NCBI GenBank assembly: GCA_003024785.1
Contig: PUQB01000054.1
Span: 157,291 to 221,290, forward strand
Reading direction: 5' to 3'
Length of the DNA: 64,000 nucleotides
Source: Selaginella tamariscina
Lineage: Eukaryota; Streptophyta; Lycopodiopsida; Selaginellales; Selaginellaceae
The position numbers and the translations under genes were made by a program. The first letter of the stretch is position 1. Every line of letters begins with the position of its first letter. Below, piece after piece: positions 1 through 11,640 of this stretch. The notes below the pieces were generated by a model that worked only from the letters and a program-made list of their open reading frames with translations, was not told the DNA's origin and made no database searches.

Positions 1-847
1 TCTTTTTGGTGAGGTTAGGGCACGATTCTATTTAAATTTTTTAAAATCAAGTATTAAAGTCTATTTAAATTATCCTTTCGTAAGTCTTGTGTTTATTCAG
101 GTACTTGAGTTAAACTCTTAAGGTTATTTAACATTGCTCATGTCGAATGACCACTTCACATGTTTACTATATATTACCACTTGAAATTCAAACTTTAATA
201 ATTCTTAAATTCTCTATTAAATATATTTTCTTATTTTTACTTATTTCATTTTCAATCGCTCCTAACAGGATTATGACAATCAAAATGGAATTGTAAAAAG
301 AAATATGTATTTTAAATAATTTGTTAAATGCACGATGCATACTAAGAATTTCTCTGCTGGTTTTCATATTCATGCTATAAATATTGTTATTTACAAAATA
401 AGTTACCTACAAAGGTTTGGCATTTGTCACTCCTTTGAGTTGTGAACAGGAGACAAAACATATGTTAAGCACTTGAGAGTGTTTTGATAGTCTTGGCCTG
501 AAAACATCATAAACTCTGCCCCAGGATACCAGTCTTTAGAACCTCTGTGCATAAGCCTGAGAACAGAGGTTCTAAAGACTCTCTATGAGTACCACGTGTG
601 TGTAGCTATGGGATATGATGAGAGAACCAAGGATGGTGGTTATTGGCGTGTGGTCTAGATAAGAGGAGGTTTCTTTGTTGTCAAACTGTGTTTAGGGTGC
701 CTCGACCTTCTCAGAATATGTTGCAGGTTTCAACATAGGGACACAGACACAGCGTCAAACACATCCTCTCCTGCCCATGCACCTTTGATTGTGAATCAGC
801 CAAAAGGTCAACATGCTGGTCAACGGACTGGTCAACAAGCTCATCGA
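1..847. other. No gene seen; AT-rich arm end
   Basis: No convincing coding sequence. The first 130 bases resemble 24855-25045 in the same orientation and 45420-45625 in inverse, so they belong to a dispersed repeat. A perfect 18-bp hairpin stem lies at 531-580. Confidence 0.6.
531..580. repeat. 18-bp perfect hairpin
   Basis: AGTCTTTAGAACCTCTGT at 531-548 is followed by a 14-nt loop and its exact reverse complement at 563-580. The right arm has the same structure at 44651-44700 with two mismatches in one stem. Confidence 0.85.
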
Positions 848-879
848 CTAGCAACTAGGGCAACCAGATCTTCCACCAC

Positions 880-1985
880 AAGCTGGTGATGAAGCATCTC
901 TTCCTACACCAACATTGCCTTCTAAACGAGCTTGGAAACCAGCTAATAAGTACTTAAAGTATGTGCAAATTATAGGCCAACATTGGAAGAGGCTATGAAG
1001 AGTCCTTACTGGGAGAAGTGGTTGCAAGCCATGAAGGATGAGATGGACGTCAACTTGTAAATCATACTTGGACTTTGACTGATTTCTCATGGGTTAGCAC
1101 GCAGTGCCATATAAGTGGTCCTAACGGAGAGATTGTTACAACTTTAGATTTAATAAATAAAGTTATTAAGGATCATCTTATGAGATTCTCATTGTCTTGG
1201 TTTGCAACGTACAGGTGACATATATCTCCATCAGCAGAAGTACATTGACTTCATCTTGCAGAACTTCCAACATATAGTTCCATCACCCGCAGTAGCCTTC
1301 ACTCCAGCTATTCTACCCGAAATCCAGCTAAACAAGTAACAACAGTCGATGACACTCTCCTCAGCCAGTTAGAGGATACAAGGCACTTGCCCTTGGGATG
1401 TCTCATGTATTTTGCAACTAATAGCATTCCAAATCTTGCACCTGCAGTTACCAAGCTCAGCCAGAAGCTTTATGCACCAACTAGGCGAGACTGGTACGCA
1501 GCTTGTAGACTCATTAGATATCTTGCAGGTACTCGCAATCTTGCTCTTGTCTATTTTGCAACACATTACATGGACAGTTTTTCTAAGACGGGGTGGTGTA
1601 TTCTACTCTATGGAGCAGCTATAGCCTGGAAATGCAAGAAGCAACATGCCATAGCTTGTCCACTGCAGAGTCCCAATATCACGCAGTCTTCTCTGCTGCC
1701 AAGGAGGCACTATGGCTTCGCAAGCTGCTCCGTTCCTTGGGGGGAGTTGATCCTCAAGCACCTACAACCATTCACAACGACAACATGAGTGATTGCTAAG
1801 AACCCCATGAAGCCACACCAAACACATGCGGCTGCTTGGGTGCTGGATCACACAGCAAATTGATCTTCGTGAGATACAGCTTATGTACAAGCCTACAGCC
1901 CACCTCTCAGCAGATATGCTCACTAAACAACTTAAAGAACCCGGTTTCAAAAGTTTTAATTTCCGAGGGGGAGAATTTTGGAGCT
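880..1985 (+). mobile_element. Decayed Copia pol remnant, left copy
   Basis: Broken plus-strand reading frames match the end of a Copia polyprotein in order. At about 958-1060 is the start of the reverse-transcriptase region (motif EEAMKSPYW...W.QAMKDEM). At 1390-1560 is the region before RNase H (PTRRDWYAACRLIRYLAGT). At about 1600-1740 are pieces of RNase H (SWK-like, STAESQYHAVFSAAKEALWL). At about 1911-1985 is the C terminus (ADMLTKQLKEPGFKSF), followed by a purine-rich run gagggggagaa that looks like a polypurine tract. The central reverse transcriptase with its YVDD box is deleted here but survives in the right arm copy. There are several stops and frameshifts, so it is non-functional. 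No LTR pair could be defined. Confidence 0.8.
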
Positions 1986-2035
1986 AGGAAATGCAGAGAT
2001 TCAATCATCTTCATCAAGAAACTATGAGGGAAGTG

Positions 2036-2908
2036 ATATATATGTACAAATATACATATTAGTTCATCTCGTAATTCTCATTTATGTAGTCCATAAGTCA
2101 TATTGAGGAGTACTCGGGGGGAGATACGAATGCCGGACGCGGATACACTAGGAGCTTGGGGAGTGTTTGGACTACTGGAATTTCAGTTTGGACATAGAGG
2201 AAGTTGGATACTATCGTTTTTGTACTTAAGTATTACGAAAACATAATAAATATATGAAAATTTTACGATACAAGATGCTGCCAACTAAGTTACCATATAA
2301 CATCGCAGACGTTATATAAGGAGATTATGCAGGGCTATGGGTAGATCAGGAAAAACAAACGCGTTTTACAGTGTAATACATCCATCCATAAATATATTCC
2401 TGTTTTCTGCATTGTTACACTCTCCATCTTCCGTTTATGCATCTGAACTATCAACCACTCCATCTCCTCATGGAGCTCAGCGCAAATTAAGCACGGACTG
2501 GTGAAGCTTTATATCTCACCCACATGCAGACACAACCCAACACATCACAGACGTGATTTATGAGTTATTTAACTGAATCTTTTCAATCCACTTTACCTCC
2601 TGTGAATTGCAAATCGAGCAGTCAACTTTCGCTTCTAGGCCGAGCTTGTTCCCAGAAAACCATCTGAGAATAACCTGTGCCGCTGTCAGCAGCCGCCACA
2701 ATTTCTTCAATCCCTCTGCATTATTTGTAGTTCATAATATATTGTGCAACGAGGCCACTTCGGTCAACTTGGTGCTGGAGCCCCAGTAAAGAACAAGTCG
2801 GTTATTATTGAGTCAACTTTCCCTAATTAGGACTTTCAGTATAAAAGGTAGGAATTTCAGTATTGGAATAGTAGGGTAATAATTTGGTGTGGGGCGGGGA
2901 AAGTGAGG
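2036..2908. other. Stretch without a recognised gene
   Basis: Moderately AT-rich and conserved in the right arm (41960-42830). Small open frames are present but none resembles a known family. It may include the upstream region of the small gene that follows. Confidence 0.5.
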
Positions 2909-3551
2909 ATGCTGCGCTGGTATCCGCTTCCGGAAATGCAACGTTTCTACGAGGAGCGGGAAAAGTATGGGGAGAAGAACAAGTACATGTGTGACAGGGC
3001 AGCTTACGAGAAGTTAAGAGATGTAGCGAAGGATGAGAAGCACGCCCTGTGCAGCTGGGTGAGGAGCAACTTGGACAAAGGCTCCCTCTTCGTTTCGACG
3101 AGCAGCGTAGCACAGCCAGATTCAGGATGGAAATTCTGGAAGATTGTGCACAACATTAAGGGCTTGGTTAGACAGGCACTCAGTAAGATGGAGCTTGGGG
3201 AGGAGGAAACAGATGTTTGAATCGGCTCATGCATACTCGGAGATGGGATGGAGTGACATTGTGGAACCGCCTCCCGCGCACAGGCATTATTTATACATTG
3301 TCTTCGTAACGGGGAACAACAAGTTTTTCGACAGCATTCTCAATAAAGAAGACAAGCGGCCTCGGCTCATCCGGCTGGCACGGCTCATGGTTCCCCCGCA
3401 GAGGGTGTGGCCTGTTTTCGACTTGGACGACAAGGTTTCCGCCCCTCAGGAAGTCTCCCTTGTCAAGCCGATGGTTCGGGTAGAGGGCGAGGTGGACTGG
3501 TTCCAGGAGGAGGAGGAGGAGGAGGAGGAGCGGCCGAGTGCAAAGAGATAG
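2909..3551 (+). pseudogene. Unrecognised small gene, frameshifted (left copy)
   Basis: Family not recognised. The product would be about 213 residues. It starts MLRWYPLPEMQRFYEERE, is rich in charged residues, has a Trp-rich centre (DSGWKFWKIVHNIKGL), and ends in a run of about eight Glu encoded by GAG triplets followed by RPSAKR. The frame is broken near 3215: the first part runs to EEETDV and stop, and the rest continues in another frame from MFESAHAYSEMGWSD. In the right-arm copy this site is in frame, but that copy breaks about 20 codons later, where the left one is intact. So each arm has lost the frame at a different place by a small indel. ATG at 2909 is preferred because both copies share it. 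No signal peptide or membrane segment is visible. Confidence 0.6.
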
Positions 3552-3987
3552 GGTTGTTAATTGTAAACTTGTTTGAAGGTATCTTTCTTGTGGAGATTTA
3601 ATAAAATTAATATATTGAACAAGTACACTAACACACCATTGGATGAGTTCTTCTATATCTTGATGGTTTCTGCATTGAGAAAAGCTTTTCCCATTCACCA
3701 GAACCGCAATAAAGAGTACTGTCAGCTACCCCTGTACCCGAAAAAGATATTCTAGTCTTGTTTACACACAGTGTGCTTCTTACGAGTGCCTAAGGATTAA
3801 ATGCTCTTCCACATATCCCCCAATTAGGAGTTCTTGAGAGGTTTTCGGTAAGACAGAATATTGGCTCTAGCGCCCCCGTTAGAATGCGGGGGCGTAGTCT
3901 TTGGAGACAGCCAGAGATTGCTCCCAAAGTCAAGGTCATGAGCTTGCAAGATACACAAGTCATTTGGGGGAAGCAGGAAACCGCAAG
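3552..3987. other. Gap without a recognised gene
   Basis: Contains a coding-like stretch around 3910-3985 that may be an upstream exon of the next entry, but nothing could be assigned. The matching right-arm segment is 40877-41311. Confidence 0.4.
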
Positions 3988-4284
3988 ATGATATCTCTGA
4001 TCAGGAAATTCTTTGCTGTGTTCAGGATATTTGAAGAGGGTGATGTCTGTGGACCACCGTATACTTGTTATTAAGATTGACTTGGACAGGACGAAGTACC
4101 CCGAATTCTTTGCGTCTGTTTAGACCTGACTGTAAACGGACGAGTTCTCAGTATAACACTTCCGAAGGGAGGTTAAACTCTGAGGTTGTTTGTCTCCGTA
4201 TGGGAGTCCGAATGGTCGTCCAGGCAGGCAGAACGGAGGGCTGTGGCGGTTGTTCAGGAGCTCATTTTAGATCGGTTCCGCTAG
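3988..4284 (+). pseudogene. Unrecognised coding remnant (left copy)
   Basis: Family not recognised. Read in three successive frames, the plus strand gives MISLIRKFFAVFRIFEEGD, then LVIKIDLDRTKYPEFFASV, then LTVNGRVLSITLP, then LFVSVWESEWSSRQAERR and a stop at 4282-4284. The right arm contains the same segments plus about 90 bp between the second and third blocks, which adds QVEDYEEL before LTVNGRVL. The left copy therefore carries a small internal deletion as well as frameshifts. The evenly spaced hydrophobic residues and conservation between arms suggest a former coding exon. The right-arm Copia element inserted about 30 bp beyond the stop. Confidence 0.45.
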
Positions 4285-4614
4285 AGTTATTCTACGGGTA
4301 TATATGGAGGGTATATAGTATGTGTTTGTGTGTGTATGAATATAGATTTGTGTGGACATACGCGTAAATATGTACGTACGTATGTCTCCAGTACTCAAGT
4401 TTCTGTTCACACCTTTGAGTACAATGGAACATGAGATATCTTATATATAATATACATGAACATATGACGTATAATATATATGGACACATATGGTGTGTGT
4501 GTGATTTAGATATGTTTTACATACTCATAACCTGCTTAACTTGCAATTCACAAAAACCAGAGAAGAAATCCATGCCGGAGGTCGTCACGTCTTTTATGTG
4601 CTCAAGAACACGGA

Positions 4615-4839
4615 ATGGTGGGTCTTTACAAGAAGCTGCCTTTGCTAGGTGACCACATATCAAATACTAGAGATTCATCCTTGGTGTTCACTTTCTACAC
4701 GTGGGTGAGAGCTAGACGACATATAAAGGATCAATTACTCTTTGAGATTGTGAGTTCCATAGACAGTCAAAATAAGATTAGCTTTTCACAATTTGAAGTT
4801 GTAGAAGATGCAGTAAAAGTTCACTATCATGCTTATTAG
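4615..4839 (+). CDS. Small open frame, unrecognised
   Basis: A 74-codon frame whose product ends KISFSQFEVVEDAVKVHYHAY. It looks coding-like (FYTWVRARRHIKDQLLFEIV) but matches no family I recognise. The right arm copy (about 35160-35400) has lost the stop codon (tattag to tattat), and a third, diverged copy of the downstream sequence occurs in the spacer at 22880-23160. It could be the last exon of a lost gene. Low confidence that it is expressed. Confidence 0.3.
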   Translation: MVGLYKKLPLLGDHISNTRDSSLVFTFYTWVRARRHIKDQLLFEIVSSIDSQNKISFSQFEVVEDAVKVHYHAY

Positions 4840-5464
4840 AAATGAAGTAGTGTTGCTGAATAATTTAGTTCAAAAAATACATAGTCTTTAGTTGGAGCTA
4901 TATGTTTAAAAAAGAAAAAGTTAATACATGTAAAAGATGTTATGGTTACTACAATTTTCTTCGTAAGGTTTGATATATAATAATAGGAATTGTAATTATA
5001 TGAAAACTTTTGAAGTTGAAGGAGTCACAACATACCACAAGTACATTATTTTTAATGCTCAGCCTGAAGTTGTCAATAGTATGTTACAAATGGCTAATGA
5101 AAGGATGCCTTGTATATTTGTGTATCAACAATGATGTTATAATCTTTAAATGTCCTATACAGGACACAAAAGATGAAAGAAGCAATTCATATAGAGGACA
5201 CAAAAGATGAAATGGGTTTTAGCATAAGAAGCAATCCATACAACACAAGGGAATATTTATAATTTCATATTTATATGAAGCACTATTTTATTTTGAAACA
5301 ATTTCTTATTAATTTCTATATACTTTCTTCTTCACTTCTTTTGCTTAAACCCTTTTTCTTTTCATTGTTATTTTAAAAAAAAAAGGTGAATAATATTGCT
5401 TATTTGGCTAATTAAACTTTATAATATGTAAAAATAAACAAGTGGACTTATTAATATAAAGTTT

Positions 5465-8250
5465 GTACTCATATGTTCACCCTTCATCAAAACATCGATT
5501 AATTTAAAAAGGTTTTTATATTGTTACTTTAAAATTATAAGTTGATAGGTGTAATTTATTGTCTTTAAAACTTAACAATGACATCTTATTCATTTCAAGA
5601 CACACAATTTATAAATATTTAATTGTAATTTCTTATACTTTTTTCAATTATGATACATCGTCATTTTAATATCTTACATTCATTTTGGTATAATGTTCTT
5701 TATTTCAAAAAATAGTACATGTAATTTGTTTTCTTTATTGGTACTCCAATTCCATTTTTGCATTATATGTGCATTTTATTGATTAAGAAATTCAAAAGAT
5801 TCATAACTTGAATCATGAATATTAAATCATGTTATAAGAATGATTTTATAAACCAATAAGATATAGTGTGTCATATAATTTTCATTAATTGTAATTATTT
5901 TTTTTATTATGTAAAAAAAATAATTGATTTCAAAAAGTTTTTCAAGCTCTTGAGAAATTTATTTCACTAATTATTTTTTATGTTAATAAAAAGAGTAATT
6001 GACTATGTACAAATGAAAGTACAAAAAAAAAATTGAGGTACATGGCCAAGCTACGTGACTTGGTGAAAGTAATTTGTTTAAGGTTAACATGTTTTTTCTT
6101 ATATACATTTTACTAAACCTTTGGTAAATTTTTTTTGTAAAACACATAGTGCCATTAGAGTTTTAATAGGCCTTGATTAAAAAGAAGGTCTCACAGCTTC
6201 ATCATTGGAATGTTAATTAAAAACCCAAGGGATTCAGGATTGATCATAAAGGTTTCAATTTAATTACATAAGTAATTTTGTAGATCAATTAATATATAAT
6301 GTGTGTTATATAGTTTTCATCGGTTATAATTGTTTTTTTTTTCTTTTATGAAAGATGTTATTTTTCTTTATTTATTATATTTCTTATTCTTGTTTTTTCT
6401 TTTGTATTCACATCAACTTTGATTTGTAATATATTATTAACTTTAACTTTTTTACATAATTATGTGGCTCCTAATCATTTGTAAGTTTTCTCATAATCAT
6501 TTATATACCATTATAGTTATAAATTTATTTAAATTGCTTGAAAAAATCCGATACTTTTGGTTATACCTTAGTAAATTTCTTAAATAACAATGTGAAATCT
6601 TGCTTCCAATATTAAATTGCTTTTATATAATGAGACATATGTTATTTTAATGTTTATAACTTACTTTTAACTACAAAATTAAAGGTTTAATTTTACATGT
6701 GTTATTAATGTATAATATTTTATAATCATGTCTATATTGCTACATAACTAATTTATTTCTAATTTAACAAAATGGTGTATATAAAGAATTACTTAAGTTT
6801 TGATTTATTAATAAAAAGAAGTTGTTTATTTAGGGATTGTTTATAAATAGAAATTATTAAACATCTCAACAGTTTTAAACATTTAAATTAAACCCATAAC
6901 ATTGTTCTTTCTTTTCAATAATAAAATGAAAAGTAAGAAAATGATATATATATGACACTTCAAATAATTGTTTTAACTTAAGTAAATCTATGAAAAATTA
7001 ATATAATTTAAATGGTATTATTCTGACATATGGTAATATAAGTAATAATAGTATTATTGACAAATAAAACGATGAGCGGTAATATAAGTAAATAAACTTA
7101 ACAATTGGTAAGCAAATCACAATAGTTTAATAATATTATATATTTGATTGTGATTCTTGTTTTTGCTCATAATATCTCTTAAAGAAAGTATGTTTACCGA
7201 TAGAAAAGAAGTTTAACTAGATTAAATAATTAATTTATATAATGTATACATTAGTGCAACTTAAAAAATTTAAAATTAAACATTTATAAATATCATATGT
7301 AATTAACTATAATATATGGCTTAATGAATTATATTCCCAAGCAATTTCCTACTCAAAACCATTACCTATACATATACAATGCATATGAAATTGTAGACAT
7401 TAAAGTATTGTGATATACAATGCTATTACAGATTAAACATTATCAAGCTTTACTTAATATAATATAGGATCATCTCGCTTGTCAATAATAATATTATACC
7501 AAATGACAAAATAATACTAATGAAATTATATTAATTTTGCTATACATAGCTTATTTTAAGTATCACATATATATAATTTTCTTTCCATCCTATTATACAA
7601 AATCTCTAAATAAACAGCAACTTATTTTTAAAACTAAATTAGTTATTAACAACCCAAATAAAACTAAACCTTTTATTTGTTCCTTAAAAATTTAAATAAA
7701 CAAACATTAACATTATTACAAGAAATTTGAGTTATTATAAGAAATGTGTTAGGGTGTGACTAAAACTATTAAAGGTTGTATTGAGCAATTTCAATTAATA
7801 TACAATCAACGTAAATTTAATGAAATTCCAAGTAAACTAAGAATAATATATAAGTAAACTTGGATAATGTTTAGAAAAGAAAGTACAATTACGGGAGTCA
7901 CATAAATTAAATAACACATGCAAAAGACTAAAGTTTACACATCAAAGTTGATGTGAATATGAATACTGAAGAGAGTACAAAAAAAAATTGTAATATAACA
8001 GAAAAAGCAAATTACATGTTGAATAAAGAGCATATGACAAAATAATGAAATGACATGTGTATTATAATTAAAAAAATATAAGAGGTTACACATAAAGATC
8101 TTACGAGTTATTATGTGTGTTGAGATGAGCATTAAAGTGGCTTGAGAATGAGATAATGAAAACGTTGTCAAGCAAGTCAATTACGTTTGCCACAATATGA
8201 TTTTTAAAAAAAATATTTTTAAATTAATTAATGTTTGAATAAAGGTGAAA
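5465..8250. repeat. AT-rich fold-back repeat, left-arm copy
   Basis: Very AT-rich with no coding capacity. The first half is a diverged reverse complement of the second. For example, 5465-5520 pairs with about 8210-8260, 5590-5760 with about 7990-8170, 6400-6480 with 7870-7960, and 6680-6850 with 7600-7720. A further inverted pair, 7190-7330 with 8690-8830, extends past the outer end. The family recurs in the right arm (about 31.6-34.5 kb) and in the spacer (25630-26985). The structure fits a large fold-back or long-TIR element that has decayed; no transposase is seen. Confidence 0.65.
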
Positions 8251-9029
8251 CATATAGTGATTAGATAAATACGATATAAGTATAAATCGGTTGTAAAATG
8301 AATAGTATATTTATTTTGAATTACAAAAATATAGTGAATATGTTATTTTAAATTCAGAAAACTTCTTACTTTAATAAACTTGTCATATTAGAATTTAGAA
8401 CCTAATTTATTAGTAAGTAATTTACATACTAATTCATTTTGTCATTAGAGCTCTTACAGTATATAAAATTGTGAATAATTGAAAATTTTATATTTTTATG
8501 TAAAATTATTAATTAATGATTTAAATAATCTAACTAAAGTCTCTCTCCTCCACATAACTGGAGATATTTGGCTACTTTAAACACTTAAAAGTTAAAGCCT
8601 TACGTAGGTATCCTAAAATTGTCTAGTAGTATAATTATGTATTTTTAATAGCTAATTACATATGATATTTATAATGAATTTAACATTAATCTAATTACAT
8701 ACGATATTTATAATGAATTTAACATCAACATAATTTTTAACTTTAAAATTTTGAAGTTGCACTGATGTATACATTATATAAAGTAATTGGCCAAGCTTCT
8801 TTTTATATCCGCAAGCGTAGAAATTATGAATACTATGAATACGAGCCAAAACAAGAATATTCAATAGAATACCATGAATTTAGGAATATTCTTAAAAAAA
8901 GTTTTATTACCTTGTGATAAAGGTTAATGGAGCCCTAATGGAATCTAAGAATATTCCAGAGACAATGTTACCTTTTTATTTTACCATAAAACCCAAAGTG
9001 AAATACAACCCTACCTCATTATACTTGAA
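8251..9029. other. AT-rich stretch without a gene
   Basis: No coding signal. It includes a short direct duplication (ttacatatgatatttataat near 8655 and again, slightly changed, near 8695) and one half of an inverted pair with 7190-7330. Confidence 0.5.
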
Positions 9030-9580
9030 ATGGCGGAAGGGAAATGCATAAGTAGGATTATGACCGACGGAAGAGTATTGCACCTAAGGGTCAAGCCCCT
9101 TACTGAAGACAACGTGAAGGCTCCTCGTTAAAACTAAAGACGCTCTGATTAAGGGTGTGAAACGGAGGAGGGAAGAGGCTGCCCTAAAGAGGCCTGAAGA
9201 CAACGTGAAGGCTCCCCTGGTTAACGCGGGTGTGAAACGGAGGAGGGAAGAGGCTGCCCTAAAGAGGCCTGAAGACAACGTGAAGGCTCCCCTGGTTAAC
9301 GCGGTGTGAAACGGAGGAGGGAAGAGGCTGCCCTAAAGAGGCCTGAAGACAACGTGAAGGCTCCCTCGTTAAAACTAAAGACGCTCTGATTAAGGGTGTG
9401 AAATGGACAAGGGAAGAGGCTGCCCTAAAGAGGCCTAACTTCCCAGTGTTTAAGCCTGGGGACATAATTCGGGCACCTGCTATTAAGAGAGGAAAGTGCC
9501 AAGAGCGGAAGGTTGAGTACCTAGACTTTTCCGGAGGAGAGAGGCGGTCTTTTGCCCCAGTTCGATTTTTCAAACCATAG
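9030..9580 (+). CDS. Small gene with Lys/Arg-rich tandem peptide repeats (left copy)
   Basis: Family not recognised. An ATG at 9030 opens MAEGKCISRIMTDGRVLHLR followed by VKPLTEDNVKAP. Four repeat units then follow, each ending VKRRREEAALKRP (the last reads VKWTREEAALKRP). The unit is about 25-31 residues: EDNVKAP, a variable linker (LVNAG or LVKTKDALIKG), then the basic block. A unique tail PNFPVFKPGDIIRAPAIKRG...RRSFAPVRFFKP ends at TAG 9578-9580. The repeats alternate acidic EDN and basic RRR/KR blocks. One-base differences between units shift the frame at about 9123, 9303 and 9363, so the gene is not read through as shown. The right arm has only two units. The repeat array is the likely cause of the length differences. 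Confidence 0.5.
9104..9440 (+). repeat. Tandem coding repeat, four units
   Basis: Units of about 74-104 bp share gaagacaacgtgaaggctcc at the start and gctgccctaaagaggcct at the end. The first and fourth units contain a longer linker with aaaactaaagacgctctgat. The mirror locus at 30650-30830 has two units, so copy number changed after the arms formed. Confidence 0.9.
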
Positions 9581-10122
9581 ACTAGCAATTGTATTAGTAA
9601 CATAACTTAATTATTGTTCACCACTATTTTATACACCGTGTGTGCGCGTGAGAGAGAAAGCTCTAACTACGATGTCAATTGGTATGTATGTTTATTTTTC
9701 ATATTTAGTACGCTTCCCTCCCCTGGGTTGAGGGGGAGAATATGGAGCTTGCAGCCTCTTCAAGTTCTGGTACTTGAAATTAATTATGATAAACTTTTAC
9801 TTTGTTACAAATAACATAATATTCTGAGCATATACTGTAGAATATATAATCATTAACGGCCGACGGCCGATGTATTGTGTCCGTGTTTTTATTTGTGTGT
9901 ATTCGCACACTAGCCCATGTAGGTATATGTGTCTATGTGTGTAACCTATAGGAACTTAAAGTAATATCCTCCTTAAAACGTGTATGACGTTTTAAGCTTT
10001 ATATATATACACACAGTGTATTTAGTACATCATTTAGTAAAACAGTGCATGTGTGTGTATCATCTATGTATATACATATCCACGTAAAGTAAGAACTTAA
10101 GTACCTTCTTCTTAAATGAGTA

Positions 10123-10162
<40 letters not shown>

Positions 10163-10364
10163 AGAGGAAATAGAAATTTAGTTATATCAATCCCAAAAGA
10201 GCACCTTTCGAAGAAACGCTTCAATCCATGGGTGGCATTCTGGTGTCGAAGTCTATTTCCCACTCCTTTTCAAGACAATCCTCAACGACCACTTTTCCGG
10301 TTGTGAACCGCTCCATCTCCTATTACTAAATCATTTAATGTCTGTGTATGTGTGCGAGTTGTGT
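9581..10364. other. Intergenic, microsatellite-rich
   Basis: Holds a CT tract followed by a CA tract (about 10122-10162) and a GC palindromic motif cggccgacggccg near 9857. Conserved in the right arm (29690-30490). The two arms differ in microsatellite length. No gene seen. Confidence 0.5.
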
Positions 10365-11169
10365 TTAACACACACGTATACGTATATATAATGTGCTAGT
10401 AGTATACGGCACAAAGAGCCTTTGCAGCTCTGGCAGAAGCTCCATGAGCCTGTTTGGTTCCAGATTAACAGGGGATCTAAGCAAAAGCTCCTTCACTGCC
10501 GGTGTATGCTTCAGCAAGGCCTCCATCTCGTCAGCATCCCAATTGTCCAGGTTGCGGTCCTCCTTCATATCCAAGTTCAAAAGCTTCAAATCGGGAAGGT
10601 TATAGTTAACGTCCACATCGCACATAGCTACGTCATCCGTGAGCTTGAGCTTGCACAGCTTCGGTGTGTTCTCCAGCTCGACTTCTGCCTCCAGCACCTC
10701 AAGCTCACGCAGGTTGGGTGTGTTCAAGACGAGTTGTCGTCGGAGTTCACTATGGACTCGGACCGGAGCTTCTCCAGCGTGTTGCTACTCACCTCCCACG
10801 AATCCATATCCGTCATCAGCTTGGCTGTTATATCCAGCATCTGCAACCGAGGAACAAGCTGCTCCAGCGTGTCCACTTCCACTTTAGACCAAGGAGCCTT
10901 GAACTGAAGAGTATGCAGCTCGAGGCAGCGGGTGAGTCCACCCCACACTGAGGGACAGTGGAGAGGCAAACTGGCGGCGTCCTCCCAGTCGTCATTGTAA
11001 GAGAAGCATTGAAGAGTGTCGGAGTTGAATCCAACAATCCGTCCCACCAACTTCAGTTTACTGTCGTAACCCGGATGCGTTCTCTGATACTCGATTGAAA
11101 GAAGGTTCTTTTCTTGGCACCACTTCTGTGTGTCTTTGTTGTGCAGACTGTGATCTCGGATACGCAAAT
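10365..11169 (-). pseudogene. Leucine-rich-repeat gene fragment, frameshifted (left copy)
   Basis: Minus-strand LRR protein of the F-box/LRR or NB-LRR type; the exact class cannot be told because no F-box, NB-ARC or TIR domain is present. A splice acceptor (ttcttccacag) precedes the first exon base at 11169. The exon then reads LRIRDHSLHNKDTQKWCQEK, with repeats such as LELHTLQFKAPW, VPRLQMLDITAKL, NLRELEVLEAEVEL, PKLCKLKLTD, LPDLKLLNLDM and PAVKELLLRSPV, ending LYIRIRVC at 10365. A frame change near 10724-10740 separates the two halves and is shared by both arms, so it predates the duplication (or hides a short intron). The left copy is otherwise cleaner; the right has two extra one-base losses. 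The upstream exon is unclear because a GC/GT/GA microsatellite lies directly upstream. Confidence 0.6.
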
Positions 11170-11220
11170 CTGTGGAAGAAAACAGCAAGCCAAAGTGAGG
11201 AAAAGAAGACATTGATCCTT

Positions 11221-11232
11221 GCGCGCGCGCGC

Positions 11233-11267
<35 letters not shown>

Positions 11268-11276
11268 CGGGGGGGG
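11221..11276. repeat. Compound microsatellite (GC)n(GT)n(GA)n(G)n
   Basis: A run of GC, then GT, then GA dinucleotides ending in ten G. It sits just upstream of the LRR exon, within its likely intron. The mirror at about 28780-28835 has different tract lengths. Confidence 0.9.
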
Positions 11277-11401
11277 GGGTCACTGCTCGTGCCAACACTT
11301 GCTATGCCGAAACCTAAGGACTCCTTGGGAGCGGAGCATTCAGTGAGCGTTTCTTTTGTTAATTAAATAAACACTGTTAATAAAAGAGGAATATTCAATG
11401 T

Positions 11402-11640
11402 CAATACCTCGTACGGCCAGGTTGTAGAGTCGGAGGCGGGAAACACGTGGCCTATTCGGTTTTTGAATTTGTTTCTGATTAGTAGAAGAATGTCAAACTA
11501 GGGTATACCTCGTGCCGTACGGCCAGCCTGACATGGTCGCGGTAAACACGTGGCCTATTGGGGTTTTTTAAATCGTTTCTAACAGGAGAACATTCTTCGA
11601 AACAAACTAGTGTACCGTCAGCATGACACAGTACGTGGTA
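11402..11640. promoter_or_regulatory. Tandem G-box units upstream of LRR gene
   Basis: Two diverged units of about 110 bp, each starting near cctcgt...gtacggcca and containing aaacacgtggcctatt (G-box CACGTG followed by GGCC), plus a partial third (acagtacgtgg). They lie 230-470 bp 5' of the LRR exon and are conserved in the right arm (28420-28655). The G-box is a known bZIP/bHLH site; a promoter role is inferred. Confidence 0.5.

Noticed and set aside
3291-3698. Minus-strand 135-codon frame
   Set aside because: Antisense shadow of the unrecognised small gene; its Leu run is the complement of the GAG-encoded Glu run.
9104-9440. CRISPR-like array
   Set aside because: Repeats are adjacent with no unique spacers, and this is plant nuclear DNA.
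9259-9603. Minus-strand frame of 114 codons over the tandem repeat
   Set aside because: The plus strand gives the coherent repeat unit with a start, unique head and tail; the minus frame only mirrors it.
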